Below, one piece after another: positions 9,677-20,743 of a DNA stretch of 64,000 bases. Below the pieces are notes generated by a model, which was not told where the DNA came from, ran no database searches, and was given only the letters and a program-made list of their open reading frames with translations. The stretch spans positions 11,704,694 through 11,768,693 of the forward strand of contig NC_089285.1 in NCBI RefSeq assembly GCF_963678975.1, in the 5' to 3' direction. Position 1 is the stretch's first letter. Every line of letters starts with the position of its first letter. The DNA is from Dysidea avara (lineage: Eukaryota; Porifera; Demospongiae; Dictyoceratida; Dysideidae). Position numbers and translations under genes: made by a program.

Positions 9677-11333
9677 AACGTGAAGTTATAGCCTTCCACT
9701 TGTTGAGAAGCTCTCCCGCCAATGGCTCATCCCATCCAACCCTACCCACACACAAGTCTCTGAACAACATTTTGAACTGCATGGTGATGGGTGATACAAA
9801 TCCTAAAGGGTCATAAAACTTGCTAGCCACACTGACTATCTGTCGCTTAGTAGCTTCGATGCTTCTTACAAGAATTGCCAGCTCACTAAGATCAAATACT
9901 AAGTGATCTTGTACAACATTCCACTTTACACCCAGTATTCTCTGCTCTACATCGTTCCCTTGCTTCCCACCCAAGACTTCCTTGGTGTAGGTCTTGTCTT
10001 CATCAATTATGGATTTACATTCTCTGGCAGTTAGCCCACCCTCGATTGACTCTATGCGTTGCTGTAGTCCCTCAGAATTGCTCACGAACTTACGCAAATT
10101 GAAGCCTCCATCAAGTAGTATCTTCTTAGCCTTGGCATAGAGGTCAAAGGCACCATCATCATCTGCTGCTCCGAAGCTGACATCATCTACATAAATAGAA
10201 CGACTAAAGGTTTCAACAAATGATGGTTCGATATCCTTGTATTTCTCTACATGATGTCTGATAGTGGCATTCAAAAGGAATGGGCTTGACGACACTCCAA
10301 AGACAACTCGGGCAAACCTTAGTGTCAAGACTTCTGGTACCTTCTTGTGTACGTCATCAATCCAGAGAAACTGTAGTACATCTCCATCACATGGCGCAAC
10401 TGAGATTTGTAGAAAGACCTTTTCTATGTCGGCCACCAGTGCTACTTTGTGTGACCTGAATCTAAGTAGTATGTCCAAGATACATTGGTCAAACTTGGGC
10501 CCCGCATACAAGCAATCATTAAGAGATGGACCTCGGGTTTTGGCCAAGGCATCATAAACCACTCGGACCTTTGTTGTCAACTTATCTTCTCTGATTACTG
10601 GGTGATGCGGTAAGTAATGGGTCAACTTACTCTGAGACCCTTCATCCTTCACAACTTCCACAATTCCAGCAGCAAGCTGTTCCTTGATCACATCATCATA
10701 ACGTCGGAGTACGTCTGGGGACTGTCTCAAGCGTCTAAGCAATCCGGTAAGTCTCTTCAGGGATAATTCATAGTGGGATGGTAAGGTGGGAGTTGCCTCC
10801 TTCCACGGCAAGTTAACTTCATATCTCCCATTCTTAAAACATATCTCCTTCTGGAACTGTTCGTACACATCCACCTCACCTTCCCTTATGCCAAGTGACT
10901 CCAAGTCCCAAAAGGACTTTAGAGTTCTGTCCAAACTGCGCTCGGACTCCTGTGGCACATAGCCATCCACCTTCAAAACATGAGTCGACACAAGTTTACA
11001 TGATGTATTCTGAGATAGCAAGCCTTCAACTGGTCCAGACAATACCCATCCAAGTCTTGTATGAACTGCAGTAGGACCATCACCTCTATTAACCAGCTTG
11101 CCAGTGACCAATTTCCAATAATTGTCAACACCAATCAACATGTCTACTTCTAATTGGTCACCATCACATGAATAGTCTGCAAAATCTAGGTTAGCAAGAT
11201 ACTCATATCGCTCTGTTACACATGATATTGTTTGGCCACACGACGGTTCACAAATAAACGGTACAGCTAAAAACAAGAAGTTCATACTCCCCCCAGCTCG
11301 CAGGTTGATCCCCACTGACACAGCATCACACAA
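9621..11333 (-). pseudogene. BEL polyprotein: protease end and reverse transcriptase
   Basis: 570 codons. The first 80 residues finish the protease region (MLIGVDNYWKLVTG); an A17-type linker follows. RT spans roughly residues 255-430, with KVRVVYDALAKTRGPSLNDC, ALVADIEKVFLQI (first catalytic Asp), FGVSSSPFLLNA and IYVDDVSFGA (the YVDD box). The tail has SVASKFYDPLGFVSPIT, typical of the RT-RNase H connection in BEL. The open frame is long and undamaged even though its neighbours are broken. Confidence 0.92.
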
Positions 11334-11480
11334 TTGTCAATTGCCCTTCTCAGACCCAAAGGTCTTGATTAACATGGTTTCTGAATATAGCATGTTTAAT
11401 GAAAGGGAATGTTTCATCCTCTTACTTATATAAGATTGTTGGCTTCCGCTATCAATTATTGCCCGTATGTTCATTGATAT
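11334..11480 (-). pseudogene. BEL aspartic protease segment with stop
   Basis: Reverse translation between the gag and RT frames gives RAIIDSGSQQSYISKRM, which contains the DSG active-site motif of retropepsins in BEL elements. An in-frame TGA just upstream of 11333 separates it from the long RT frame, so the polyprotein would be cut here. Confidence 0.7.
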
Positions 11481-11486
11481 AGTTGG

Positions 11487-12554
11487 CTAACAGGGCTTGA
11501 AGACAGACACTTGTGCCGTCTGCAACAACACTGGCACCTTAGTAGTACTACTCTGAAATGCAGCAGTGGTAGTTGGCATACTGGGAACCATTCCACCAGT
11601 GTTGGGTGCGTCCTGGGTTTGCAGCATCTGAGGTTGAATAGTAGTTGGAATACCACCAATACCTTGATTCTGCCTAATGGTCTGGGATCTAGCTCCATCC
11701 TGCATCATTCGTCCATTACAAATACTAGTATGATACCTCCCTCCACAGCCCGTGCATCTTAAAGTAGAGCAACAATCACGGCTTGTGTGGTGTCTTCTGA
11801 GACACACAAAACACCTTCCCGTCTTCCTCAAAATTTGCTTACGCTCATTTGGATTGGTTACCGTTCTACATGAAATGGAGGAGTGTTGTCTACAGTAAGA
11901 GCACTTAGGAACAGGGGATTCACTTGAATACAGCGCAGTGTTAGTAGGCAGGCTCTTGCCTTGAGCCTTGGGTAGACGGTTACCATCAGTGCTTGCATTG
12001 GACGTGTTAGAAGCATGTTCCCTGGCCTTAATTTCCACATCAATCAGTCTCATCAGTTCATCTAAATTCCATCTTCCTTCTCTTACTTCTCGACTCACAA
12101 TTAGGCGTAGTTCCTGGGGAAGCTTCTTCAAAATTACGGGTGACAACAAACTACCATAGGAGTCGGCTGCAATGCCAAGGGCTCTGAGACCCCTCACCTG
12201 TGATTCCACTTGATCGTGCAAGCAACGTAATGCCTTCAAGTTGTACTGTGAAGTAACTACTTCCAGGGAAAGTAGTGCCTCCATGTGTTTACCCACGATT
12301 TGATCTATGTCACCGAATCTGCCCTGGAGAATAGATACTGCTTCGTTGTAATTGGCCACCGTGATCCTTAATCCCGCCACCGATTCTGATGCTGGGCCTT
12401 CCAACAGTGAATTAAGGTAAACAAATTTATCAATGTTGGACAAACTGGGGTTGTTATGTATGGAGGATTCATAGGAGTCCCAGAAAGGTGTCCACTTCGT
12501 GAGGTCACCATTAAACTTCTTTAAAGTTAGTTTGGGTAGTTTCACCTTGGGCAA
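11487..12554 (-). pseudogene. BEL gag: DUF1759 plus zinc knuckles
   Basis: 355 codons. Residues 5-150 carry the DUF1759 signature of BEL/Pao polyproteins (LPKLTLKKFNGD, WTPFWDSYESSIH, DKFVYLNSLLEGPA). Residues 215-285 hold a Cys/His-rich segment (CSYCRQHSSISC, CFVCLRRHHTSRDC, CTGCGGRYHTSIC) of nucleic-acid-binding zinc-knuckle type. A Gln/Thr-rich tail follows. The ORF start Met (MPKVKLPK) is probably internal, as the gag frame upstream is shifted. Confidence 0.85.
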
Positions 12555-13272
12555 AGGACCAACACTTAAAGCGAGTGAAGCGGGCTTGAAACATCAGATG
12601 ACACCACTGAAGCCAACGTCGTTCTTGTCCCTGAGTGAAGTACAGGCTACTGAAGATAGGTGGAGGGATGACCGGCAATCCGGTTGTCGAAGATGACGTT
12701 GGAATTGTGAATACTGGTGCTGGAGGAGCAGTACTGGATGTGGAAACTGTACCTGGTGTAGTAGTATCTGTCAATTCTGATACTGGTGTAGTCTCAGAAA
12801 CTTCAGGAATTGTCGCGCTGGTTGTAGCAGCAGCAGCAGCACCTGTAGGGGTTTCAGTTGCTGCACTGGTCGTAGCAGCAGCTACTGTAGAAGCTTCAGT
12901 GGAGGGGGCACTCGTCTCAGCAGTTGTAGTGGGATTGCTTACAGTTACTTGCGTTGAAGTTGGGACCAATTTTACTTCGATTGCACAAGTGGCATCAATT
13001 ATGGCTCTACGCACCCTTCCACTAAAGGTATCAGCTTCATCGATCTCATGTTCCACTTCTTCATCTCCTACCAACTCCAGTATTTCATCATCCTGCTGTC
13101 TGATAATCTCCAGTTTCTCTTCAAGTGATATCTTACATTGTTCTAGCTTAGTTACAATGGAATCTCTCTCATCTGTGGATTCTATGGCTTCATATATCTC
13201 ATGAACCATACGTGTAGCAGACCCCCTATGTCCGCCATGAATCTTTCTCCTTCTACTCAATCCTTCAGACAT
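12511..13272 (-). pseudogene. BEL gag N-terminal region
   Basis: A 253-codon frame beginning MSEGLSRRRK. Residues 20-90 are acidic and probably coiled coil (KLEQCKISLEEKLEIIRQQD). Residues 105-185 are a Thr/Ser/Ala/Pro-rich linker whose Ala-rich part is encoded by a GCT/GCA run. The frame then enters another phase and ends, while the following gag frame opens at 12554, so a frameshift lies within 12511-12554. It acts in the cytoplasm as the capsid precursor if intact. Confidence 0.7.
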
Positions 13273-13606
13273 ACTGTGCCTTAATTACTTAACTCACTTA
13301 TTGTCGCGTTCAATGAGGTTTTGGCGTGTCCGTGGGTAACTGCCAGGACTTCCGCTTCGTCCAATCCAATTAACGTACACCAAACTGAGCAGTAGTCTCG
13401 CGCGCTAACTCCATGCGAGACTTCCTACACGGGTAACAACACACAACAAGAAGTTCTATGACACAATCAATTACTCGCCTTCCAGGGTACCATGCCCGGT
13501 ACCAAGGATTTCTTGTGGTGGGTTAATAATAATGTCGAGATACGAGTAGTATGTCCGGGTTGACGAGATCCTGACAGTTAATCTTAAATGAAATCGATTC
13601 GTAGGT

Positions 13607-13624
13607 AGTCGGCTCGAAGGACCA
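13607..13624 (-). promoter_or_regulatory. Putative primer-binding site of the BEL element
   Basis: The minus strand reads TGGTCCTTCGAGCCG directly after the CA of the LTR. A TGG start is the complement of the tRNA CCA end; TGGTCCTTCGA-type sites are, from memory, common in BEL elements. Confidence 0.5.
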
Positions 13625-13774
13625 TGTAGGAGATAGGGTCTATTTTGTTGCTGTGCGTTCGGTATTATACTCCATCTTTAATCATTACTGACAAACGTGG
13701 TCGATCACATGACACACACACACACGTGATACACATATTACATCATACGGTGATCTCATTAATACTGTAACACA
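13625..13774 (-). repeat. Putative BEL 5' LTR
   Basis: On the minus strand this 150-base stretch starts TGTGTTACAG and ends CTCCTACA, giving the TG..CA ends of an LTR, and is followed at once by a primer-binding-like site. No second copy exists in the window because the element is truncated, so the boundary is inferred. Confidence 0.5.
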
Positions 13775-14714
13775 CATTGTAAAAATTGGCAACTTGGGTT
13801 CAGGTGTGTCTTCTTTGAATTCACTTTGGTTCCTCTTATATTTTCTTATTTGAAATTTAATTTACTATATTACAATTATCAGGTAGTATCACTGTTATAC
13901 TTTAATGCACTTGGTTGTCAACATTGGTCCTGATGTGTCAGGTACTTAATATTGAAGCTGTGGCAATGAGTGCCAGCCATTGTCGGTCAATTTACTAAAG
14001 CATATTAGGTATTATGCAATCCTTATCATGAACCATGGTAGTGGTTCATAATACCTATGTTTTTTTTTTGTCAAAATCAGGCCAATTTGTTCATTTTATT
14101 TATTTTTTTCCATAGGGCTAGAGCAAAATGTGAGGACCTGGGGATAAAAACTACTTTCCTATGTTTCTTCACATACTTAGTCTCTGCAAGGGTAACCAAC
14201 TTGTGTTAATTAGTACCCAATTTATTCATGTTAACACATTTATTTGGAAACCCTATAACATTACCTATATTTACCCACAGTATATCGAGTTCATATATAC
14301 CAGAACAACAACGTTGTTGTGTACCACTGCAAACTTGACTTACTGTAATCACATAGGTGCACAAGTGTGCATGCCTATACATCATGGTTTGTGACATAGG
14401 TGAGGAAGCATATAAGCATTCTGGTATTGACACTGGATCCCAGTTTGAATAGCCATGTTGGTTGAATGTATGACTGCCGTGCTACAGTGCCATGGGCAGG
14501 CATTATATATGAGAAGATTGAGCTAAGAAACAGTTGACAAGAACATTATAGGGTAATGTAATTGCATATGTATATGTACACCCGATACAGCTGCCAGGCC
14601 CAGGGATATACAAATACACGTGCACACAGTTCACTAATGCATGTATATTGTTATACTACATACATTCATACATATTACTACATGGCATGTTATAGGATAC
14701 ACTTTGTAAATACA
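13775..14714. other. Stretch without recognised genes
   Basis: AT-rich. An imperfect inverted repeat at about 14006-14060 (AGGTATTATG ... CATAATACCT around CATGAACCATGG) is the only structure noted. Short frames at 14161-14433 have no domain. Confidence 0.5.
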
Positions 14715-14847
14715 TACCGTATACGTACAAATTTTCGAGGGACGTAATTTTTGCAGTTTTCGCGGACGACCTGCTATCTGCGAAAATTTCATCCTCGAAT
14801 TTTATTGACTGACCGCATACTAACGTCACGACTAAACACGTGCAGAT

Positions 14848-15970
14848 ATGGCAGCCCACATGGCAGTGAGTGAAACGCTCTCGACTTTTGATGCGACTAG
14901 TGCTATTCATGGATATCACTATTATAAAGATGTGTGGACTGCTGTCATTGGTGAACAGCGCAATTGTGAACGCGAGTTTGGCAACCGTCATGATTCATTT
15001 GCAGTTGCTATAATGAAGGACGGCCAGGTCGTTGGACATGTCCCGCGCACGATTTCGTGCATGTGTACACTTTTTATTAGACATGGTGGTAGTATTTTAG
15101 CTACCGTAATTGGGGCATGAAGGCGTTGCACGTGTCGAGGTGTGGATAACGGTGGAGTCGAGTTGCCATGTGTCTACAGATTTGCTGGACCAAGCAGCTT
15201 TACAAGAAAGACACAGAGAGCTTTAGCGGATGAAGATGACATTTCGCACATAAGTGATGTCACTGAAATGCAAGGTAAGCTTTTAGCAGCGTCATGGGCA
15301 TGTATTATTACTAGCTGTAGCTACAGAAAGTTGTGATGGAAGCAGAGATATTGATGCTCCCAGTTCTTCAATGATGGCAAGAAATGATGTGCCAGTGGTC
15401 AAAGTGGAACCTACTATTGATGGCGATGGAGAAAGTGGTAAACATGATAGTGGTGGTGCTTGTCGCTCAGATATATGGGTTAAAGTTCATGATATTTCAT
15501 TAACATTTGAGGATAAACACATTTGGGAGCAAGGAGAAAAACTTACCGATAAGCATATTAATTGTGCTCAGCGAATTCTGAAATTGAAATTTCCCAGTAT
15601 TAATGGCCTTCGATTAACACTGCTTCAAGGCCAAGCCCATAAGCAGAGCACAACCAATGCAGTTCAAATATTTCATGTAAATGATGATCATTGGGTGTGT
15701 GGCACTACAATTGGCACTACACGTAAAGAGGTACTGATATATGACTCATGGTACACAAAGTGGGATCAAGCTACTCTGGGAATCATTAGAAAGCAGTTTC
15801 GATGTAATACTCAAAGTATCAAAGTGGTTAAAAAGATACAGAAGCAAGAAACTGGTGTAGAGTGTGGGCTATTTGCGGTTGCTAATTGGTATACTGCTTT
15901 CCCCAAAAAGACCTTGAGCTATTTCCACTTATCCATGAAATGTAATGGTGACTTACAAGTGTATTATTAA
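14848..15970 (+). CDS. HIRAN domain - Ulp1 (C48) cysteine protease fusion, spliced
   Basis: Exon 1 (14848-15274) encodes a HIRAN-like domain at residues 18-80 (IHGYHYYKDVWTAVIGE, CEREFGNRHDSFAVAI, VVGHVPRTIS). An in-frame TGA at 15118-15120 interrupts it, but the same frame continues to a donor (CAAG|GTAAGC). A 52-base intron ends TACAG at 15326, and exon 2 (15327-15970) resumes in phase. Exon 2 encodes a SUMO-protease-like domain with all expected catalytic residues: His in DDHWV (codon 15689), Asp in YDSW, Gln in QETGVE and Cys in ECGLF (codon 15863). HIRAN domains bind DNA ends in repair helicases; Ulp1 proteases cleave SUMO-type conjugates. Acting together on the transposase or host factors is inference. 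The TGA makes this copy inactive unless read through. Confidence 0.8.
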
Positions 15971-16081
15971 TGATTGATTTTAATAATTCTAGTATCATTG
16001 TATTAATAATTCAGCATTGATTATACACCTATATTATAACAAATCTTAAATCAATGATAACTGTTTAAATGTCTTATCAAG

Positions 16082-17523
16082 TTACGATTGAGTGTTAGTA
16101 GCTGAACTGAGGGCATCGACAACTTCAGTTATGCCAGCTTCAGCAAAACCATTACGAATGAAATCGTTTCTTTCAACATAATGGCACGCTTCTTCCAGCC
16201 ACTTTAAACCAAGAGGTTTCAGTATACTTAATTTGAGATCAATGACCTTGGCTGCAGTAGAGTTGCCCTTGAGCTGTTTTTTCACTTCTTCAGCATACCA
16301 AAGCTGAAACAAGCATTTCATGTAGCTCTTGATCGGTTTATTCACACTTAAATCTAGTGGCTGCAAGCGATCTGTACAGTTTGCAGGCACTTCAGCAACT
16401 AAAATTTTGTTGTCTTCCAAAGCCTTTAGACACCGTTGAGTCGTCTGAGCTTTAAACTGGTCAAATATTACTAGACAAGGATGTGTGCTTGGCAAGTTTA
16501 GATCTTGACGAGTTGAAACTACATATGGCAACAAGATTTTACTCAAATAAGCCATCATCGTCTCCTCATTTGACCAGTGATTTTCTGTGTAACACAAGTA
16601 CCATCCATCTGGACTGGCTCTCTTTGGCAAGCATGCAGGTGTCTTTCCTCCATAAATTACTTGAGTTGGCAGTAATTTTCCAGTCAACGTACAAGATAGC
16701 AATACAGTGATCTGCCTTTTATCATCAAGACCAACAATCTCCACTCTTTTGGCACCTTTCTGTTCAAATGTCCAATCAGGAACAGGCACGTACTTTAATC
16801 CAGCTTGATCCCAATTGATTATAAGCTCGCCAGGAATGTCCTCCATCATAACCATTGTTCGGGTATCAGACAAAACTGCACTTTCAATTGTTCAAAATCA
16901 GAAGGCATCACCTTTGCTTTCGTTGTCCCTTGCCGTTTTACCATGTTCATCCGATGGAGTATTCGTTTAGCCCAGTCCTTTGTTATGTCAATATGGCCAC
17001 CATTTTCAGCAAGTAAATTAGCGTCATGGCTAATCACAACTCCTCTTGCAGTGCCCATAACAACTTCTGTACTTACAGCAGTACCCAATTCCCTGCTGGC
17101 TTTAATAAAGCACTTCACTTCTCTTTCCATTTCTTCACCAAGTAGGAGTGGTCTTCCACGGCGCTTTTCTGGCAGTTCCTCTACTTTAACTGGGCTCCCC
17201 GGTCGCTTTCTAGATTCTTCTTTCAGGTCTTTGTAAGTTTTAATATAGGCATCTCGCCAGCCTCGAACAGTGGATTCTTTGAGTTTCGTGAATTCGCCAG
17301 TCTCCTTGAAATGTCGCATTGCGGCAGCGACCCCGTGATTATAGGCATACTCTCCAACGATTGCCTTTTCTTTTCCTGAGATCTTAATGTAGAAACCTCT
17401 TTTGCTACCGTTTGAAGCTTCGCCATCCTCGCTGCCATCACCTCGAGGGTTTACGATTTCATTTACTTCCTTTCGAACAGCCTTGATGGTAGCTTGTGAT
17501 ATACTAGGCAGTAATTTTGACAA
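16082..17523 (-). pseudogene. pogo-type DDE transposase with one frameshift
   Basis: Two overlapping reverse frames (17523-16846 and 16873-16082) form one protein of about 480 residues. The first has a psq/CENP-B-like helix-turn-helix (KEKAIVGEYAYNHG, KESTVRGWRDAYIK), a basic linker (KRRGRPLLLG) and a second HTH (KDWAKRILHRMNMVKRQGTT). The second has the DDE_1 core: Asp in NWDQAG, Asp in IFDQFKAQ, and Asp in CTDRLQPLDLSVNKP. A one-base indel near 16862-16870 shifts the frame just before the MEDIPGELI motif. The protein would bind the TIRs and cut and paste the element in the nucleus. All three acidic residues are present, so only the frameshift blocks it. Confidence 0.92.
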
Positions 17524-17739
17524 ATCGAAATCGCATTTTGACTGACGTTTAAAGTAATACGTAATATCCTTTGCTATGTTGCCAACTCAGGCGCCAACGT
17601 CACGAGAGACGATCCTCGAAAATAAAACCGCGAATATTTCTGAGGGTTAAACAATCATCGAAAATAAAATCCTGAAATTTGCTGAACCGCGAAAATTACG
17701 TCCCTCGAAAATTTGTACGTATACGGTATTACTTTACTA

Positions 17740-17964
17740 TTATTGTAATATAGTAATTTAGCAGAGTGATTCTAGTTGTTAGATAAGCAAACTGATTGTA
17801 GTTATTAGCTAAATAAAGTATAGCATGCATGTGTACGCATGCACATATGTTTTTGTGCGTGTGTTTAATAGAGTAGTGTTACAGTTGTACAGTAGTTGAT
17901 TGTTACTTTGAATCGGTGTTAATAGTTGTTAATCGATCGTAACTGCATTTATCTGCTGATAACA
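17740..17964 (+). repeat. Possible copia 5' LTR
   Basis: The stretch between the pogo end and a copia-type primer-binding site ends in ATAACA. No second copy is present, so the left boundary (a TGT near 17743) is a guess. Confidence 0.3.
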
Positions 17965-17979
17965 GGTTATGGGCCCAGG
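17965..17979 (+). promoter_or_regulatory. Putative copia primer-binding site
   Basis: GGTTATGGGCCCAGG follows an ACA end. It resembles the initiator-Met-tRNA-derived site used by animal copia (GalEa-type) elements, as I remember it, and lies about 315 bases before a copia gag start. Confidence 0.5.
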
Positions 17980-18279
17980 CTCTTTCTGTTGATAGACGAG
18001 TAGCAAGAGGAATTGCTGTCGCTGTGAACTGTTACGGGCTGATTCCTGACCGCCACGTGGAGCTACTTTGTCGGTAGTCAAACACTTTTTATAAACCAGA
18101 GACTCTCAAGCTGTGGTACCGTGTTTTTTTTTTAATGGTACCAGTCCTCGTTGTGTTGACTGGTTGTTGTGAGTCCTCATTGTTGTGTTGACTGGTTGTT
18201 TCCTTCCGTTTATCATTGTACTGCAGGTGTTGTTTTTACTTTTGTGCTGAAACAAACTGAGTTATAGTGACTGATTGAC

Positions 18280-18635
18280 ATGGAAGAAAAGTGGTCTGTA
18301 GATAAGTTGGATGGATTTAATTGGATGACATGGAAGTTTCAAATGCACCACCTTTTACCGGCCAAGGGACCATGGGGGTTTGTAGATGGCTCAACAGTAT
18401 TGGCAGAAAACCCTAGTGCACAAGTTCGTGCAGAGTTTGAGCAAAAATCTCAGAGGGCATTCAACTATAGCACTTGCTGTATGCACATCACAACTATGTC
18501 TGATTACTTCAGTTGAAAGGACAAAGGATGCTTGGGATGTTCTATGCAATCATTTTGAAAGAGAGACATTAGCCAACAAACTCTTCCTGAAGAAGCAGTA
18601 TTTCCGTACTGAGATGAAACAAGTGATCTAATAGT
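18280..18635 (+). pseudogene. Copia gag fragment
   Basis: Begins MEEKWSVDKLDGFNWMTWKF, the start of copia-type gag (UBN2 family), followed by HLLPAKGPWGFVDGS. A frameshift near 18510 moves the homology to the overlapping frame (ERTKDAWDVLCNHFERETLANK, to 18631). After that the gag and most of pol are deleted. Confidence 0.82.
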
Positions 18636-18639
18636 TATT

Positions 18640-19096
18640 ACCAAACTGCAGAGGAGATGAGAAGGGTAAAAGATCAAAATTTAAAATGAAGGACATGGAA
18701 CAATTGCATTACTGCTTGGGAATTTCAGTCAAGCAATTGCAAGATGACAATCATCGGTGTCTTTGGATGCACCAAGGGCAATATATATCTAACATACTTT
18801 TGAAATATCAGATGATACAGCTCTAACTCCCAAGGATACAAGCGTAAAGTTGCAAAAGGATGACAAGTCGAGCAAGCAAGTAAGCCCAGTTTTGTACCAG
18901 GTTGTGTCCAAGTTTAACTCAACACCAATGGAGGCTCATTTGACTGCAGCCAAGCGGATACCTGAAAGGAACAGCTAACCTAGGAATAAAATACCAGAAA
19001 TCAGACAACGGAGTTTTGACAGGGTATTCTGATGCTGACTCGGCTGGTGACTGATGACCGTCATTCCACTACCGGTAACTTGTTTGTATTGGCTTG
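18640..19096 (+). pseudogene. Copia reverse transcriptase end and RNase H relic
   Basis: Translated pieces match the end of copia pol: FKMKDMEQLHYCLGIS, LWMHQGQYISNILLKYQ, DTSVKLQKDD, VSKFNSTPMEAHLTAAKRI, then LTGYSDADSAGD and DRHSTTGNLFVLA, the RNase H of copia. At least three frame breaks and an internal deletion between VLYQ and VSKFN make it non-functional. It directly abuts the gypsy relic at about 19096. Confidence 0.8.
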
Positions 19097-20246
19097 TATA
19101 TCCTCCTATCGGTTCTGACTCCCTTGTATGTCCTCCTGTCGGTTCTGGATCCGTACGGCGAACTACATCAGCATGTGAGTGTCGGGTTGAGGTCAATGGT
19201 GCTTGTGTGAGTGTAGAGTGTTGAGGTGTGCCGTAGCATAGTTTCAGCCTGTTTTGATGAACAACCATGTCCTTGGCAGGAGATCCAACTAATTTGATGC
19301 GATAGTTGGTGGCACTAATTTTATCCAAAACGGTATAAGGTCCACGCCATTGTGATGAAAACTTCTTAGACCTACCAGTCTTGACAGCAGGGACGTGAAG
19401 CCACACTTGGTCACCAACTGTATAAGGAAGATAAGGTTTGGAAGCATCGTATCTTTGCTTGTTACGTTCATGAGCTGACTGGATGTGACTCCGAACTGTG
19501 GAGTAAGCTGTGTTAAGTGACTTGTGCAGGTCACCAATGTATGCTGGAACACTTTAGGCTGATGGGGTGGAAAGGCACCCAGCATTACATCTATTGGAAG
19601 AGTTGGTGAGCGACCAAATACAACGTGGAAGGGACTGAATCCAGTGGCTGCATGAAGAGCAGTACGATAAGCAAAGAGCAGCCTTGGAAGGTGTAATCCC
19701 AATCATTTTGATGATCGTTGATAACAGTTGCCAACATCGCTTCTAAAGTGCGATTAAATCTTTCAACTTGTCCATTCCCTTGGGGATGGTAGGCACTGGT
19801 ACGAGTCTGCTCAATGTTGACATTTACACAAAGTAGCCATTAGATTGCTGGTGAGGTTTGCCCCTTGATCACTGTGCAGGCAGGAAGGTACTCCATATCT
19901 GCAGATAACTTCATCCACTAAAAGTTTTGCTAAAGTTTCGGAGTCTGTTGATTTGACAGAAAATGCTTCTACCCACTTTGAGAAAAGATTGGTAATGATG
20001 ACAACATAACGATTCCCACTAGAAGACTGTGGCAAGAGTCCCATTATGTCCCATGACAGTTTCTCAAATGGGGAGGTACTCTGAATGGTATCTAGTGGTG
20101 CCTGCTGAGCTTGATGGGGTGGCTTCCGTCGTTGACATTCTCTGCATTCCTGGATCCATTTTGTGACATCTGCCTCATATCCTGGCCGAAAGTAGCGTTC
20201 TTTGACTTTTGCTACAGTCTTCTGCTCTCCAAGATGACCCGAGTGG
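18975..20246 (-). pseudogene. Gypsy integrase and C-terminal domain
   Basis: After the 20247-20743 element, translation gives LGEQKTVAKVKERYF and an ECRECQ finger remnant, then IMGLLPQSSSGNRYVVIITN and the core SKWVEAF and CRYGVPSCLHSDQGANL (catalytic Asp). Frame 19702-19289 has LLFAYRTALHAATGFSPF and PTLPIDVML; frame 19406-18975 has WLHVPAVKTGRSKKF, WRGPYTVL and HQNRLKLCYG, the C-terminal nucleic-acid-binding end. Several frameshifts, and the homology fades at about 19096 where copia begins on the other strand. Confidence 0.85.
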
Positions 20247-20743
20247 CAGTATTGGGCAAGTTACTTTGTAAAAGTAACTAGTTACATATTACATATTCCT
20301 TGCAACTGAACTATTTAGTTACAGTTACATATTACCCATAAAATAAAGTAACTATAATAGTATTACATACTATATTACTTTGTGTCCACAGCCTTAAGCT
20401 GTCACATGTGAAACTACCACCTTATCACATGACATGATTGCGTTGTTAGACAACGTGAAAATCTTGGTTACAAGTAAGAAGCTGGTGAATAAGCTTCATT
20501 CAGTAGGCTTCATTACTTCGTTGTTGCTAGGCGTTACTCGGTGGATTACTAACGAGATTAGTAACTTCGTTACTTGTAGTAATAATATTAGATTTGTTAC
20601 AGTAACTATATTACGTAGGTAACTCGTTACAGTTGTAAGTAAAGTAACTTGAGTTATATTACCTGTTTTTATAGCGTATTTCGTTACATTACTTAGTTAA
20701 CGCAAAAGTAATAATATTACATAACGCATTACTCCCAACACTG
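20247..20743. mobile_element. 497-base hAT-type MITE with perfect target duplication
   Basis: Ends CAGTATTGGG and CCCAACACTG are inverted. CCGAGTGG flanks both sides (20239-20246, 20744-20751), an 8-base duplication as for hAT. Interior is non-coding and unusually rich in GTTAC/GTAAC motifs. Other copies: 8049-8782 and a partial one at 24437-24560. It interrupts the gypsy integrase gene. Confidence 0.95.

Larger units (their letters stand above)
9180..13774 (-). mobile_element. BEL/Pao LTR retrotransposon, 3' truncated
   Basis: In the minus orientation: 5' LTR (13625-13774), a primer-binding-like site, gag with DUF1759 and zinc knuckles, protease, reverse transcriptase and RNase H, in the order known for BEL/Pao. 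Homology stops near 9180 inside the segment after RNase H, so integrase and 3' LTR are missing. Frames are broken between the gag parts (12511-12554), by a stop in protease (about 11337) and between RT and RNase H (9621-9676), and by a stop near 9323. It is an inactive copy. Confidence 0.93.
14717..17726. mobile_element. pogo-type (Tc1/mariner superfamily) transposon with cargo gene
   Basis: The left end CCGTATACGTACAAATTTTC and the reverse complement of the right end agree for about 35 bases (through GAGGGACGTAATTTT). TA flanks both sides (14715-14716, 17727-17728), the target duplication of this superfamily. Further CGAAAAT/ATTTTCG motifs cluster inside both ends and may be transposase-binding sites. 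Two convergent genes fill the element: a spliced HIRAN-Ulp1 gene (plus, 14848-15970) and a DDE transposase (minus, 16082-17523), with only about 110 bases between their stops. Each has one lesion, and the TIRs are almost identical, so the insertion is not very old. Confidence 0.93.

Noticed and set aside
10264-10557. 97-codon plus-strand frame inside BEL RT
   Set aside because: Antisense to a well-supported reverse transcriptase frame.
12635-13204. 189-codon plus-strand frame
   Set aside because: Antisense shadow of the Thr/Ala-rich linker of the BEL gag; valine/alanine-rich only because of the opposite-strand repeats.
14006-14060. Imperfect palindrome around CATGAACCATGG
   Set aside because: Short and imperfect, with no flanking duplication; common by chance in AT-rich DNA.
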